A stretch of DNA of 64,000 nt, taken from the NCBI GenBank assembly GCA_036898135.1, contig CM072522.1, forward strand, positions 4,146,421 through 4,210,420. Direction: 5' to 3'. Each line of letters starts with the position of its first letter. Positions within the stretch are counted from its first letter, which is position 1. The notes beneath the pieces are model-generated. The model was given only the letters and a program-made list of their open reading frames with translations, did no database searches and was not told where the DNA came from. Below are positions 10,387-21,400 of this stretch, one piece after another. A program made the position numbers and the translations under genes. This DNA is from Oncomelania hupensis (taxonomy: Eukaryota; Mollusca; Gastropoda; Littorinimorpha; Pomatiopsidae).

Positions 10387-10621
10387 TACAGGACGCAGTC
10401 AATATAAAAATTTCAAAAATAAAAATTCGATTTTCTTTCCGTCTTCTAATAGCGATCTTCCTGCCTTTACACCACCTGTTTGAGTGCTGGATGTGTATTT
10501 GGTGTGTGTGAGGGTGGATGAGACAGGTGAGCGTGTATGTTGGTATAGATCGCCGCGCTTTGAGCCTGATTGATTTGGGGAAAGGCGCGTATATAGCATC
10601 CTGTATTATTATTATTATTAT
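10387..10621 (+). repeat. SINE with (ATT)n tail interrupting gag-pol
   Basis: About 235 bases starting TACAGGACGCAGTC and ending GCGCGTATATAGCATCCTG then (TTA)n have no counterpart in a Gypsy frame. A near-identical copy lies reversed at 57485-57725. The flanking coding sequence resumes at 10622 with the small duplication ATGG. The 3' end resembles the L2-like LINE tails at 5490, 31195 and 59655, so it probably uses L2 machinery. Confidence 0.8.
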
Positions 10622-12940
10622 GGCCAACTTCTCCTTGCCAACGGAAAATCCATCCCCGTCGTCACCAGCGCAGCTGTGACCGTCCAGAACATGCCAGTTT
10701 TGAAGGGACGCGTCGGAAATCATGAAGTGACTGTTTTAAGAGACTCTGGCTGCAGTGGGGTCATCGTCAGAGAAGACCTAATCGCTAAAGAACAGTTCAC
10801 TGGCGATTCAAAATGGACACTTATGGCCGACAGCAAATGTGTGAGAGCGCCAGTTGCGAAAATTCATGTCAACACCCCTTTCTACATAGGCGAAGTCGAA
10901 GCGGTTTGCCTGAAGAAGCCGCTGTACGATTTGATGATCGGGAATATCGACGGCGCGAGACGACCCGACGACCCCGATCCAGAGTGGAGTCCTGCCTCAA
11001 CTCAACACGTCGAAGTTGTGGAGGAGGATCCATTGCCATTTCCCGATGGAGACCTTACAGAGCTGCTACGGGACAATGTGGTTACTCCGGCTCAGCCCGG
11101 CCGACCAGACATCGTCGGTGCTGTCACCACCAGGGCCCAGGTCAAGAGAGACAAAACGTCTACGCCACTGAAGGTCGCCGACAACTCCAAAGCTGCCATC
11201 GTGGACAGAGATAAGCTGATCCAGCTCCAGGAAGCTGACAGCACTTTAAACAAGTACAGGAACCGCCAAGACCACGTGACCAAGGGCAGTGGCACGGTCT
11301 ATTTCGAGGTGAAGGCCAAGATCCTGTACAGAATCTTCCAGCATCCGAGGGTCAACGGAGGTAAACCACTACGTCAAGTCTTGGTACCATTACCCCTAAG
11401 GCGCCAAGTGATGGAAGTAGCACATGACTCAATCATGGGAGGTCACCTAGGCATCAAGAAGACGACGGATAGAATCCAGGCGGTGTTCTACTGGCCAGGA
11501 CTTCATGCGGACGTCAGCCGTTTCTGCCGATCATGTGACATTTGCCAGAAGACCATACCTCGAGGAAGGGTCCCGAAAGTGCCTATGCAGAGGATGCCTC
11601 TGGTCGACCGACCTTTCAAGAGGGTGGCCTTAGACTTAATCGGCGAAATAAGACCTCCGAGTGAAGAAGGTCATCGATGGGTACTGACTTTAGTGGACTA
11701 TGCGACTCGGTACCCAGAAGCAGTGCCACTGAAGAAGATTGACACTGAAACTGTAGCAGAGGCACTAGTGGACATGTTCAGTAGACTTGGAGTGCCTGAA
11801 GAAATTCTGACAGACCTCGGGACGCAGTTCGTCTCTGACTGCATGAAGGAGGTCAACAGACTGCTGAGCATCCGGCATTTGACTACGACACCCTACCATC
11901 CAATGTGCAACGGGCTTGTCGAAAAGTTCAATGCTACGCTGAAGTCCACCCTGAAGAAACTGTGCAGCGAGCAGCCCAGACAATGGCATCGCTACATCAA
12001 CGCCTTACTTTTCGCCTACAGAGAAGTACCGCAGGAGTCCACCTGCTTCTTTCCGTTCGAACTGCTGTACGGAAGAACCATCCGAGGGCCGATGCACATC
12101 CTGAAAGAACTGTGGACGAAAGAAGTAGAGACCCCAGAGGTGAAGAACAGTTACCAGTACGTGTTTGAGCTACGGGAGAAGCTGGAGCAGACTCTCGAGA
12201 TAGCCAGAGAAAACCTGAGGAAGTCCCAAGACTGTGGAAAGCACTACTACGATCGTAGGGCCGTGAGCAGGAAGTTCAAACCTGGCAACAAAGTGCTGGT
12301 GCTGCTACCTACTGATCACAATAAGTTGCTGATGCAGTGGAAAGGCCCGTACGAAGTGGAGACTGTGGTGGGGATCAACGACTACAAGGTGAAGGTCGGC
12401 CAGCATTCCAAGATATACCACGCCAACCTCCTTAAGCTGTACGTGGAAAGGCCATCAGAGACTGTGCATGTGGCAACAGCAGCTGAGATCGACAACAGCT
12501 TTGACAGCGAAGAACTGTTGGAACTGGGAGACTTCCACAGCAAAGAAGGCATCGATGATGTTAAGCTAGGACCAAGCTTGACGGAAGGTCAAAAGTTGAA
12601 GCCCAAGGACCTTATGGGCGAATTTCCCCATAGCTTCAGTGATGTCCCAGGCTCTACGACTTTGGTCGAACGTGAAGTCCACACCCAGACCTGGAAGGAG
12701 CATCTGCAGACCTTGAGGGAGCTGTTCCACCGTCTTCAAGAAGCCAACCTGATCGTGAGACCCAGCAAGTGTATCCTGGGAGCTGACAACGCCGACTGCG
12801 TCGGACATCCGACGGAAGAAGGAGACAACGGAGGATGCACTGACTCCAGGAAAGCCCACGTGATCGTCGTCTTTGACCCTGGGCCGATGACAACCGCAAC
12901 TGACGAGGGCGACGTTTCCTTGCGGATGAAAAAACATTGA
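10622..12940 (+). pseudogene. Gypsy pol: protease, integrase, RT remnant
   Basis: The frame holds, in order, an aspartic protease with active-site LRDSGCSG (about 10735-10760), a spacer, an integrase H2C2 zinc domain (HDSIMGGHLGIKK ... CRSCDICQ), and an integrase core with the three acidic residues in ALDLIGE, LTDLGTQF and GLVEKFN. After a chromo-like tail (IYHANLLKLY) come the beginning of RT (EFPHSFSDVPGSTTLVERE) and, immediately, a piece from the RT end (TWKEHLQTLRELFHRLQEAN). Roughly the whole palm, including the YxDD box, and RNase H are missing. The join falls in a short CCACACC-like word, suggesting deletion by microhomology. Integrase looks intact. Confidence 0.9.
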
Positions 12941-13190
12941 CCGTAGATAAACTGTGAACATTGACAGTATCCAGAAAGATTTGCAGATGAGAAACATTGA
13001 CTCTGTGTGAATGAACTGTGAACATTGACAGTATCCAGAAAGACTTGCAGATGAGAAACTTTGATTCTGTGTGAATGAACTGTGAACATTGACAATATCC
13101 AGACAGATTTGAAGATGAAAACCATTGACTCTGTGTGAATGAACTGAGAACGTTGATAGTGTTCAGACAGACTGAAATAAGTTTTAATTC
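12941..13190 (+). repeat. Minisatellite of about 60 bases, four units
   Basis: Four imperfect units contain ACTGTGAACATTGACAGTAT, CCAGAAAGATTTGCAGATGA and AACATTGACTCTGTGTGAAT in series. It lies between the broken pol and the polypurine tract. Long minus-strand ORFs over it are artefacts of the repeat. Confidence 0.8.
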
Positions 13191-13249
13191 TGAACTTTGT
13201 TTGTGCATTACGTTTCAACGTTGTTGAAAGAAATTGGGTAAATTTCTTC

Positions 13250-13261
13250 TTGAGTGGGGGG
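13250..13261 (+). other. Polypurine tract of the Gypsy element
   Basis: The purine-rich run GAGTGGGGGG sits directly upstream of the 3' LTR, the position expected for the plus-strand primer in reverse transcription. Confidence 0.7.
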
Positions 13262-13264
13262 TTA

Positions 13265-13907
13265 TGTTACGTTGAAACGCGAACGAAAGTATGTCGGAAA
13301 CGCGCACGATAGATCTAATCATTTCGTTTTGCAAAGTATTCAATAATGGAGTTTATTTACCTTTGATTTGAGTTTGCATTGTTGTTAGGAGAGGCTTTGT
13401 ATAACGTTGATAATTTTGGTTGGTCGATATTGTTGTAGAATTTTCTGGATCTGTTTGTTTACTATCGATCGAAGTTTCTTGATGGTCGTAGATAATGGAG
13501 AACATTCTTTTGGCAGGAAGAGAGAAGTATGACGTAAGTCAGTGATGACGATCTTTAATTCTGATTGGTTGGTTGTAATGCGTCATTTTCTAGAACGAGC
13601 TGTCGTCATCTCGAAGGAGAGAAAAAATTATATATTCGATGCTCCGTGTGTTGTTGTAGAGAAGTTGTTGTTGATAGTGACTTGGAAAGTGAATTTGAGA
13701 GTGGAAAGGCGATTGAGCGATTGTATGCAGTTGTTGATGTATGCTGAATAAAAGTGGAAATCTTCATACGTCGACTTTGTGACTTGTATGCTGCTTGAGC
13801 AGGCTGCGTGAATAAACGAATCTGAGTTACACCTTATCAGGAATTCAGCATTGGGGCTGAATCGGATACTGATAAAGAAAAACACCAACATCGAACCGAG
13901 TGTAACA
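13265..13907 (+). repeat. 3' LTR of the Gypsy element
   Basis: Same length and ends as the 5' LTR, with two base differences seen by eye. It is followed by the target duplication CAATG at 13908-13912, after which the interrupted RTE-like LINE resumes. Confidence 0.93.
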
Positions 13908-13912
13908 CAATG

Positions 13913-14950
13913 TCATCCTCAAAACGAAGGTTGGAGCTTGCTCTACCCCCTGTGACCCCTTCGTGGTCTGCAAGGGCACCTGACATGATGCCCTCTAGGA
14001 AGATGTTAAAGAGGATTGGAGAGAGTATGCATCCTTGACGCACACAGATTGTTGTTCTGAGCCAGTTCCTGATGGCGCTGTTATGGAGGACTGCACTGGT
14101 AACCTTGTCACACAGGCTTTTGATGACTTCAATAATTTTACAGCTGGTGTTGTACACTCTCATGGTTGCACACAGAGCTGCATACCAGACTCGGTCCAAC
14201 GCTTTACTGAAGTCTACAAACACATAATATAGATGTCGTTAGGTATTTCTCGCAGATTATTCTGAGGTTGAAAATCTGTTCAGTGGTACTTCGCCCTGCC
14301 CTGAATCCTGCTTGTTCTTCAGCTATGATTTGTTCAGCTTGAGATTTCAAACTGTTTAGTATTATTTTGAGGAGGACCTTGCTGGGATGGCTGATGAGGA
14401 TGATGGTGCAGTAATTTTCACACTCCTGAAGTTTACCCTTTTTGGTAAGAGTGATGACAAGCGACTGGTTCCATGGTGTAGGACACTCCCCACTCTGCCA
14501 GATCTTGTTACAGATTGGCGAGGGTGTCAATCATCTCTTCCCCTTTGGCTTGCAGCAATTCCGCAGGTATGTTTCCACTCCCGCTGACTTCCCATTCTGT
14601 AATGATTGCACTGCTGCCAATTGGGAGGGTTACTTCCTCTTCCTCTTCTCTGTTCTGATGGGTCTCCGTTTGGTTTCTGGTTGTAAAGGTCAGAGCAGTA
14701 CTCTGTCCACCTGTCCAAGACATCTGTCAGTAAGGCATATGCCAGACTTGCTTTGGATCGTGGAGACCTTGGGCTGTTTAACAATTGTCAGCCGCTTCAG
14801 TGTGGTAGGCCTTCTTGCTGTTGTTCTTGTTCACACTGTTCTCTATTTCCTGGCACTGCTCTTCTATCCAGTTCTACTTTACTGTGTGCATGCTTTTTCG
14901 GATGTCATTGTTGATTTTTCGGTAGGCATCGACTCCCTGTGAGGTGTTCA
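13913..14950 (-). pseudogene. RTE-like reverse transcriptase, N-terminal half
   Basis: The minus strand encodes, in several frames, the RT fingers and palm: ICNKIWQSGECPTPWNQSLV, EEQAGFRAGRSTTEQIFNLR, MFVDFSKALDRVWYAAL and TTICVRQGCILSPILFNIFL. The catalytic box, which spans the Gypsy insertion, reads FEDDID instead of FADDID. Frame changes near 14215, 14530 and 14720 make it a pseudogene. The equivalent region on the plus strand is at 36557-37205. Confidence 0.85.
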
Positions 14951-15314
14951 CTGACTGTTCGCCATCGTATGGAAATCTGTGTGATGACAAAAGCCAATTT
15001 TGGGGGTCAAAAATTGAGATTTTACATCCTAAAGAACAAGTTCAGGCTTCAGTGCGAATATTGCCATCAGATAGTAATATCAAAATGATTCTCCCCCCCC
15101 CTCCCTCCACCAGATATTAAGATTTGTTGGATTTTTTCAATGTTCTATGGACTTTAATAAAGATACTATTACTACTACCAGTAAGTAACAAGAAACAGAT
15201 ATTCATGGAATCACAAAATGCTAATTTTTGTCAAAGCCTGTTTCAATCGCATCCAAAGCAGCTATCTTTTCAGTGATAATATGTTAATCAGTGTTTTTTT
15301 CTCTTCTGAAATTT

Positions 15315-15316
<2 letters not shown>
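14951..15316 (+). repeat. Unassigned sequence with a LINE 3' end
   Basis: Around 15100-15180 the sequence TGGACTTTAATAAAGATACT followed by ACTACTACC looks like a LINE 3' end with a short tandem tail, preceded by a C-rich run. No coding sequence was recognised upstream of it. Confidence 0.4.

Positions 15317-15387
<71 letters not shown>
15317..15387. repeat. (AG)n microsatellite
   Basis: About 35 uninterrupted AG units. Minus-strand leucine/serine ORFs across it are repeat artefacts. Confidence 0.95.
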
Positions 15388-15389
<2 letters not shown>

Positions 15390-16289
15390 CGGAAATCAAG
15401 AGAAAGAAACAGACGAAAGAGCAAGAGGGAAAGAGGCTTAGAGCAAGAAGAGGGGGAAGGGAGGGGGTAGGTGACTGAATTATAGCAACAATTCTAGACA
15501 TTAAAAAAGCAAAGGCAGCAGGTGTTTTAACATTTGAGTATTGTTTGCAACATCTCAAATCAGATACCAACACAGCAAAAACATTTCAACCAGGAATATT
15601 ACAGCAGCACACTAGATGAAACTCTGGCAGGCAAACTGTCTTGATTGTTCCAGAGGCTGTTGAGAGGTATTTTCAAAACCATAGTGCACACTAGAAAGAG
15701 TGGCACTCTGAAAGTGATGGTTTTGAATGGTGGTACACTGCTGTTGAAAATCTTCCCCTTTACACTACAGCTGCTCTGTCCAAAACTTTATTAAAGGTTG
15801 ATCAGGCGACATTTAAACCAGTTTCTCTCCTTTTACATGTTTAGTTTTTTTTAAAACATGTTTTTATGCTCGAGATCTAGATCCTGTGCTCTAAACTTTT
15901 TGACCTCTCCAGATAGTTACCGAAAGCAACCCCGCTACAAGTAATAATTCTACACTTTAGATCAGGATGTTTTAGACAGAAAAAACAATTAATACAAACT
16001 TTTTTATTTAGAAAAATAGATAAAGGAGTTAAAAATCTTAAAATAGTTTTAGAATACATAGATTTTGATTAAATATTCGCTAAATAATTAAATTAGTTTA
16101 AGAACATCAAATCAGGAGTATCACAACATGGGCAACTATTTGAAAATAAATGAGCTCATCAATGGAATTTGTCTTCTAAATTAAGTTTAGTATTTGGTGA
16201 GGGCTATGTGCGCGTGTGTGTGTGTGGTGCATTATATACTTCAACACAGGAAAAACAACTGAATGGAATGAAAGCACGAACCAAAACCT
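15388..16289. other. No gene recognised
   Basis: AT-rich sequence without a convincing ORF or repeat; a short (GT)n run lies at about 16208-16228. It is downstream of the pipsqueak-type gene and may include part of its 3' flank. Confidence 0.3.
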
Positions 16290-16515
16290 TATGCTCATGT
16301 GCATGAGCTATAACCACCAACTTTTTCTACAACCACAAGTTGTCCATCCATTGCCAGGCTGTCAGTTTGATTTTTTTGTTTGTATCCACTAAACATTTCA
16401 CTTCAGACTTTTGTTACCAAATCACATAATCTCAAGCTCAGGCATTTGATCAAATACACCTTTTCTTTTTAATCACAACTCATCCATCCTTGGCTGAGAA
16501 CTCTTTAGTCATCAC
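16290..16515 (-). repeat. Decayed copies of the C-terminal repeat of the upstream gene
   Basis: On the minus strand, 16312-16360 still encodes MDGQLVVVEKVGGY, clearly related to the NGQLVVVKEVADYTYK ending of the gene at 16579-17555. A weaker trace (SAKDG-type, then MDEL) lies near 16470-16505. These sit beyond the stop codon. Confidence 0.5.
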
Positions 16516-16578
16516 AGAGTGCAAAGCATTTGATATAGAATTATGCCAACAGAGCAATTTAAAAAAACAACTGCATGC

Positions 16579-17555
16579 TCATTTGTACGTGTAATCAGCA
16601 ACTTCCTTTACAACCACAAGTTGTCCATTAGTGGTTGAGAAGTCATCCGCAGTGTCTGAGCGATGTCTTCTGTCCACTTCAATCACGTACGGTTCATTCG
16701 CACACCCCGTTGTCTGGTGGTCTCCCCTTTCCACAACTACTAACTGCCCACTCATGGACGCCACCTCTTCCGCAGTCATCAAACGACCAACTCCACCCTC
16801 AATCTCAACCACAAACTCTCCATTCAGTGTGGCGGTTTCCTCCGCTGACATAGTGTGTGTCACATATTCCAAACATGATGGTGAAACAGTTGGAGCCAGA
16901 CCACAGGATGCAGGACACGCGTCTCCTGCAGCACACATTATATCAGAATGCAGATTTCCTGCAAAGTACAGTTTATCAAGACCTGCATCTCCTGTAAGAT
17001 ACACTTTTCTGGAACATGCATTCTCTGCAGCATAGCATTCAGCAGGTCGTGGATCTCTGGCAGGATACATTTTACCTGGATGGGCATCTCCCGCAGGATG
17101 TGGTGTACCCATGTGGGTTGCCCTGAACCACCGGCGTTTGCTTCTCTGGAGTGGAACGACAATGTCAGGTCGTCTGCGTTTAACACTTCGCCAATACTCC
17201 TCTGTTGGTTCGTTGTTTTTAAAATCTGTCTCCAGTTTGAGTTCTTTAATGATATCTGCTATCTTTTCCAGAAACTGTCGCTTGGTGACAGGGATCCCCG
17301 CCTTGGCTGCGTCAATCATGGCATCCACGACATCATCTTCAATGTGCTTCGGGATTTTTGGAGTACGGCCTGGCCTCTTGCCTATCTCTGTACGACCTTT
17401 CAGCTTGTCCTTCAGCGTGGTCTTGGGAACGCCAAACTTGCGTGATGCCTTGCCAATGCTGAAGTGTTGCTCCCGAATGGCTGTCAGCGCTTCCTTCAAG
17501 GCGTCCTGGCTGTACTGGTAGTAGGGTTTGCGGTGCGGACTTTCTGTCTCCTCCT
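16579..17555 (-). CDS. Pipsqueak/CENP-B-type DNA-binding protein, last exon
   Basis: The minus-strand exon opens after a clean acceptor (TTTGCTTCAG, at 17556). Its first domain is a helix-turn-helix of the HTH_psq type (YSQDALKEALTAIREQHFS...KFGVPKTTLKDKLKGR). It is followed by a pogo/CENP-B-like DNA-binding half (PKIPKHIEDDVVDAMIDAAK...GIPVTKRQFLEKI...FKNNEPTEEYWRSVKRRRPD). No DDE catalytic domain follows. Instead there are six 11-residue units (such as PAGDAHPGKMY and LTGDAGLDKLY) and three longer units ending NGQLVVV-like. This fits a host gene built from a pogo-type N-terminus, presumably a nuclear DNA-binding protein. The upstream exon is not in view. A truncated transposase is the alternative. 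Confidence 0.65.
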
Positions 17556-18114
17556 CTGAAGCAAAGCAAACACAGAAAGAAACTGGTAAACTGCTCATGC
17601 ATGGAAAATTAAAGGATGCTGTGTTTAGGTTTTATTTTGTTTTTTAGAACTACAAAATCAGCCAATGAGGGTGTGATTTGAAAAAAAACTATTACATGTT
17701 GAGTTCTATTGTGGTAATTAATAGTCATCAAAAGAGTGTGGGTACTGTGCCCTCAGTTCATTACAATATTTCATAAACTCTTGTCTAGGAGAATCATGTT
17801 CAGTACTTCCTACTTCCATGCTGGCACCCATAGTCCAACAAATGAAGAGTGCACTGGCTGTGCTCATGGTTTTCTAAACCATCTCTTGGAAAACCCTTGA
17901 ACAACTCTTGGTAGAATGTTTGCCTGGTGTGCAGGATGACCAGTGTTCACATCTCAATGCTCAATGAATTTTTCTTTTGTAGGTCACCAAATGTGAGTAC
18001 AACTTTGTGCTAGTAATCTAACCTTGCATCTATTAAGCCATGATTTATAGCTGACAATACTTCATGTTTCACTAAATCATGCACTGTCTCATCATATTTA
18101 CATTTCAAAGGTTA
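17556..18114. other. Intron or upstream flank of the pipsqueak-type gene
   Basis: No coding sequence is recognised. Bases 17556-17575 are the polypyrimidine tract of the exon's acceptor (minus strand). The rest is unremarkable up to the TTAA at 18115. Confidence 0.4.
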
Positions 18115-18233
18115 TTAACCTTTAGGCTGCACTGTCAAGATACAAGATACAAGTTTATTGCTTTAGGTCCAGCGGACTCTTCCGAGCCAAATCAGGACCA
18201 GAGAGACGTTATCTTAAAATATTATAAAATGAT

Positions 18234-18411
18234 TCAAATCTTAAAAAACAAACCAGTTACTCTTAAATACTCAAACAAACTTTCACACGACACCTCCTTA
18301 AGAGTCTTCTTTAAAACTGATGTATTAAAAATATAATCTCTTTCTTCAATCAAATCACTAAATTCAGTCCTATCAATAAAATCCAAACCAAACAAAACAT
18401 GTCGATATGAT
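18234..18411 (-). pseudogene. Second copy of the LINE ORF2 C-terminus
   Basis: Downstream of the ORF2 stop the minus strand encodes SDLIEERDYIFNTSVL and EYLRVTGLFFKI followed by a stop. These parallel ADLIEERETYFGSIPF and FLHDVGLFYRI of the main ORF. It is a related but not identical 3' end fused directly on, as after template switching or a nested insertion. Confidence 0.65.
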
Positions 18412-21400
18412 TTATATGCGATAAAACAAACCAACATCATGTAAAAATTGAAACAGATGTTGACCATTACATACTTTAAAAATCTCTTTGAAAGGTATTG
18501 AACCAAAATATGTTTCTCTTTCCTCAATCAGATCAGCACACTCAGACATGAAATGGCGAACGGAAAAAGATTTATCACATGCAAAGCACCATGGTGGTTC
18601 TTCTCCTTTTAAAAGGAAACTGTGGGTGACATAAGTATGCCCGATATGAAGGCGAGACAAAACTGTTTCTTCTTTGCGAGTGGATGCAAAGTTAGGCAAA
18701 GAATCTGACAAATCCGGGAGAATTTGAAATAATTTGTTGTTGATATGGTTAGACCAGTCAGTCTGCCACAGCCGTTTACAATAAGATCCAGTCATACAAC
18801 GCAGATCAGAGTAAGGAACAAATTGGAAAATCTCTGAAGGGAAATCGAGATGCAAAGCATCTTTAGCCGCCCTGTCTACTGCAATGTTGCCGCGGATGCC
18901 CATGTGACCAGGTACCCACATAAAAACTATCTTTTTACCCTCAGAAACAAGTTGTGTATGGAGGTCATGGATCTCTGCCAGAAAAGGGTGTGATATCTTT
19001 CTCGTGGAAAGAGCCTGAAGTGCTGCCAATGAATCGGACATGATCAAAAACGAGGTTCTTTTGGATTGATAAACTTGTTTCAGAGCGAGATGAATTGCCT
19101 TGAGCTCAGCTGTATAAACAGAACAAAAATCAGGTAAACGCTGTTGCAAAGGCTTGTCTAAGTGTCTCCCAGAGACAGACGCAGCAGCAACTGAATCTCC
19201 TTTCTTTGACCCGTCTGTAAAAAGTTGTTCATATCCTGGGTATAAGACACACTGTTCTAAATAAAGTTGGTTATAAACGGTTTCAGATGTAGTGTTTTTG
19301 AGAAAAGCGGACAATTGCCAATTAATGTTGGGGGTACATAATTTCCATGGAGGAGCTTCAGTCCGAAGCTCATCATCGTTGATGGAAGCAACATCAATGC
19401 CTGCTTTTTCCAAATGAGCCTGCATTCTGATGCCAAATGGAGGAATTGTGTTAGGTTTGGCTTCAAATTTCTGAACAAGATCTAAGTTGAAAACACAGTC
19501 ATAAGCAGGGTTCATGGGATCAGTTTTTAATTTTAGATAATAATTCAGTGACAATTTTGTACGTCTGAGCTCCAGCGGGGGTTCGTTAGCTTCCACGTAT
19601 AGGCTTTCAGAAGGGGAGGTGCGAAAAGCACCCAAAGCAATGCGTAGTGCCTGATGAGCAACTGGATCTAACATCTTAAGATAAGATTTTCTAGCAGAAC
19701 CATAAACAATGCAACCATAGTCTAACTTGGATCTAATTAAAGAACGATATAACAGCAATAAAGTTTTCTTGTCAGCACCCCAGTCTGTACCACTAATAAC
19801 CTTGAGCAGGTTGCAGGCCTGTTGACATTTAGTTTTCAAATTTTTCAGATGAGGAAGGAAGGATAGCCTTTGATAAAAAATAACACCCAAAAATTTGACT
19901 TGTTGGACCGCCTTTATTAGAGTTTTATTGAGGATAATAGTAGGGTCTTGAATAATTCCCCGGTGCTTGGAAAAGTGAATACATTCAGTTTTTGCTTCAG
20001 AAAATTTAAAACCATTTTGTAAAACCCAGTCTTCAACGGCCTTGACACATAACTGTAGCTGACGTTCTGCAGATGCCAAAGTTTTACCTTTGGCTACCAA
20101 CGCAAAATCGTCAACAAACAAAGAATTGTCAATTCCCCGTTTAACGGAACGAACAATATTATTTATTTTAATATTAAACAGCAAGGGAGACAAGATGCTA
20201 CCCTGAGGCACTCCCATCTCCTGTTCCCTCGTATCTGACAAAGATCCCCCAACCTTAACCTGAAAGATTCTGTCCGTTAGAAAATTGGATATAAACAGAG
20301 GTAAATGTCCTTTCAAACCCATTTCTTGTAAATCGGAAAGAATGCCATATTTCCATGTGGTATCATAGGCTTTTTCCAAATCAAACATGATGGCAACGAC
20401 ATGTTCACCCTGGACGAACGCGTTACGGATAAAAGTTTCCAGTCGCACCAGGTGGTCAACAGTACTTCGACCACTTCGAAAGCCACACTGAGTGTTGGAT
20501 AAAATATTATTTGTTTCTAGATACCACAGTAAACGAGAATAAACCATTCTTTCCAGCGTCTTGCATAAGCAAGAAGTTAAGGCTATTGGTCTATAGTTTG
20601 TTGGGTTAGTATGGTCTTTGCCAGGTTTAGGAATGGGTATAATAATGGCCTTTCTCCAAGAGGGAGGAAAGGTGCCAGTGATCCAGATCTGATTGAAGAT
20701 GTCCAGCAGTTGAGACCGTGAGTACCTTGTTAAATGTCTGAGAAATTGATAATGTACATCATCCGGTCCATCTGCTGAATCTGCACTTTTGTTAATTGCA
20801 TCGTCAAGCTCGACAAATGAGAACGGAATGTTGTAATCTTCAGAATTATCGGAGGTAAAATTTAACTGTTGTGTTTCTTTACGGGTTTTAACTGTTTGAA
20901 AAGGGACAGAATAATTTTCAGAGGAAGAATTTGCAGCAAAAGAAGAAGCCAAAATCAGCTACTAATTTTTTATCTCCGATTACGTCCCCCTGCACAGTAA
21001 GGCATGGGCTCACCTGTTTGTTACTTTTATTTTTGAGTTTGCGGACCACTTTCCACACCTTCGACAGTTTCGCTTTTGAATTAAGCGTGGAGCAGAAACC
21101 TCTCCACGATTCTCTTCTCTTTTGTTTGAAGAGCTGTCGGCATTGCGCTCGCAAACGTTGGTGGTTCTGTTTATTTTCAGTGCTTGGGTGTAAAAACATA
21201 GTTCTTAAAGCTTTTTTACGAGCTTGCTGAAGTTTTCTACATTCATTGTCGAACCAGGGTTTTTTAAGTGTGTGAGGGTTTGACGAAGTTTGCGGAATGG
21301 ACTCCTTGGCACTGTTTATAACTATGTCAGTGTAAAGCTGGATTGGATCTATGGCATTCGAAAATTCCTGTTTCTTAGCACGTAACTGTACCTCAGACAG

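Larger units (their letters stand above)
8021..13907 (+). mobile_element. Ty3/Gypsy LTR retrotransposon, Gmr1-like domain order, RT-deleted
   Basis: A complete provirus-like structure is present: two 643-base LTRs (8021-8663 and 13265-13907) beginning TGTTACG and ending GTGTAACA, a primer-binding-type site at 8667, gag, protease, integrase, an RT remnant, a G-rich polypurine tract at about 13250-13260, and a 5-base target duplication CAATG (8016-8020 and 13908-13912). By eye the LTRs differ at only two sites (about 8372/13616 and 8520/13764), so the insertion is recent. Integrase lies upstream of the RT remnant, the order described for Gmr1-type Gypsy elements. The RT catalytic core and RNase H are deleted, so this copy is non-autonomous. 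Confidence 0.93.
7309..14950 (-). mobile_element. RTE-like LINE interrupted by a Gypsy element
   Basis: Two minus-strand segments, 13913-14950 and 7309-8020, form one 5'-truncated RTE-like LINE separated by the Gypsy insertion. Segment one encodes the linker and RT fingers and palm; segment two the rest of the palm, the thumb and the C-terminus with the GGATAG tail at about 7316-7330. The break falls at the RT active-site motif, where both flanks carry CAATG. The family is the same as at 34240-37205. Truncation at 14950 follows from loss of similarity to 36475. Confidence 0.85.

Noticed and set aside
12654..13218. Overlapping minus-strand ORFs of 160 and 184 codons
   Set aside because: They are produced by the ~60-base minisatellite and the antisense of pol; the repeated FIHTESK-like words mirror the DNA repeat.
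15262..15573. Serine/leucine-repeat ORF on the minus strand
   Set aside because: Translation of the (AG)n microsatellite.
16631..17521. Plus-strand ORFs of 134-165 codons
   Set aside because: Antisense shadows of the pipsqueak-type exon, which has splice signal and domains on the minus strand.
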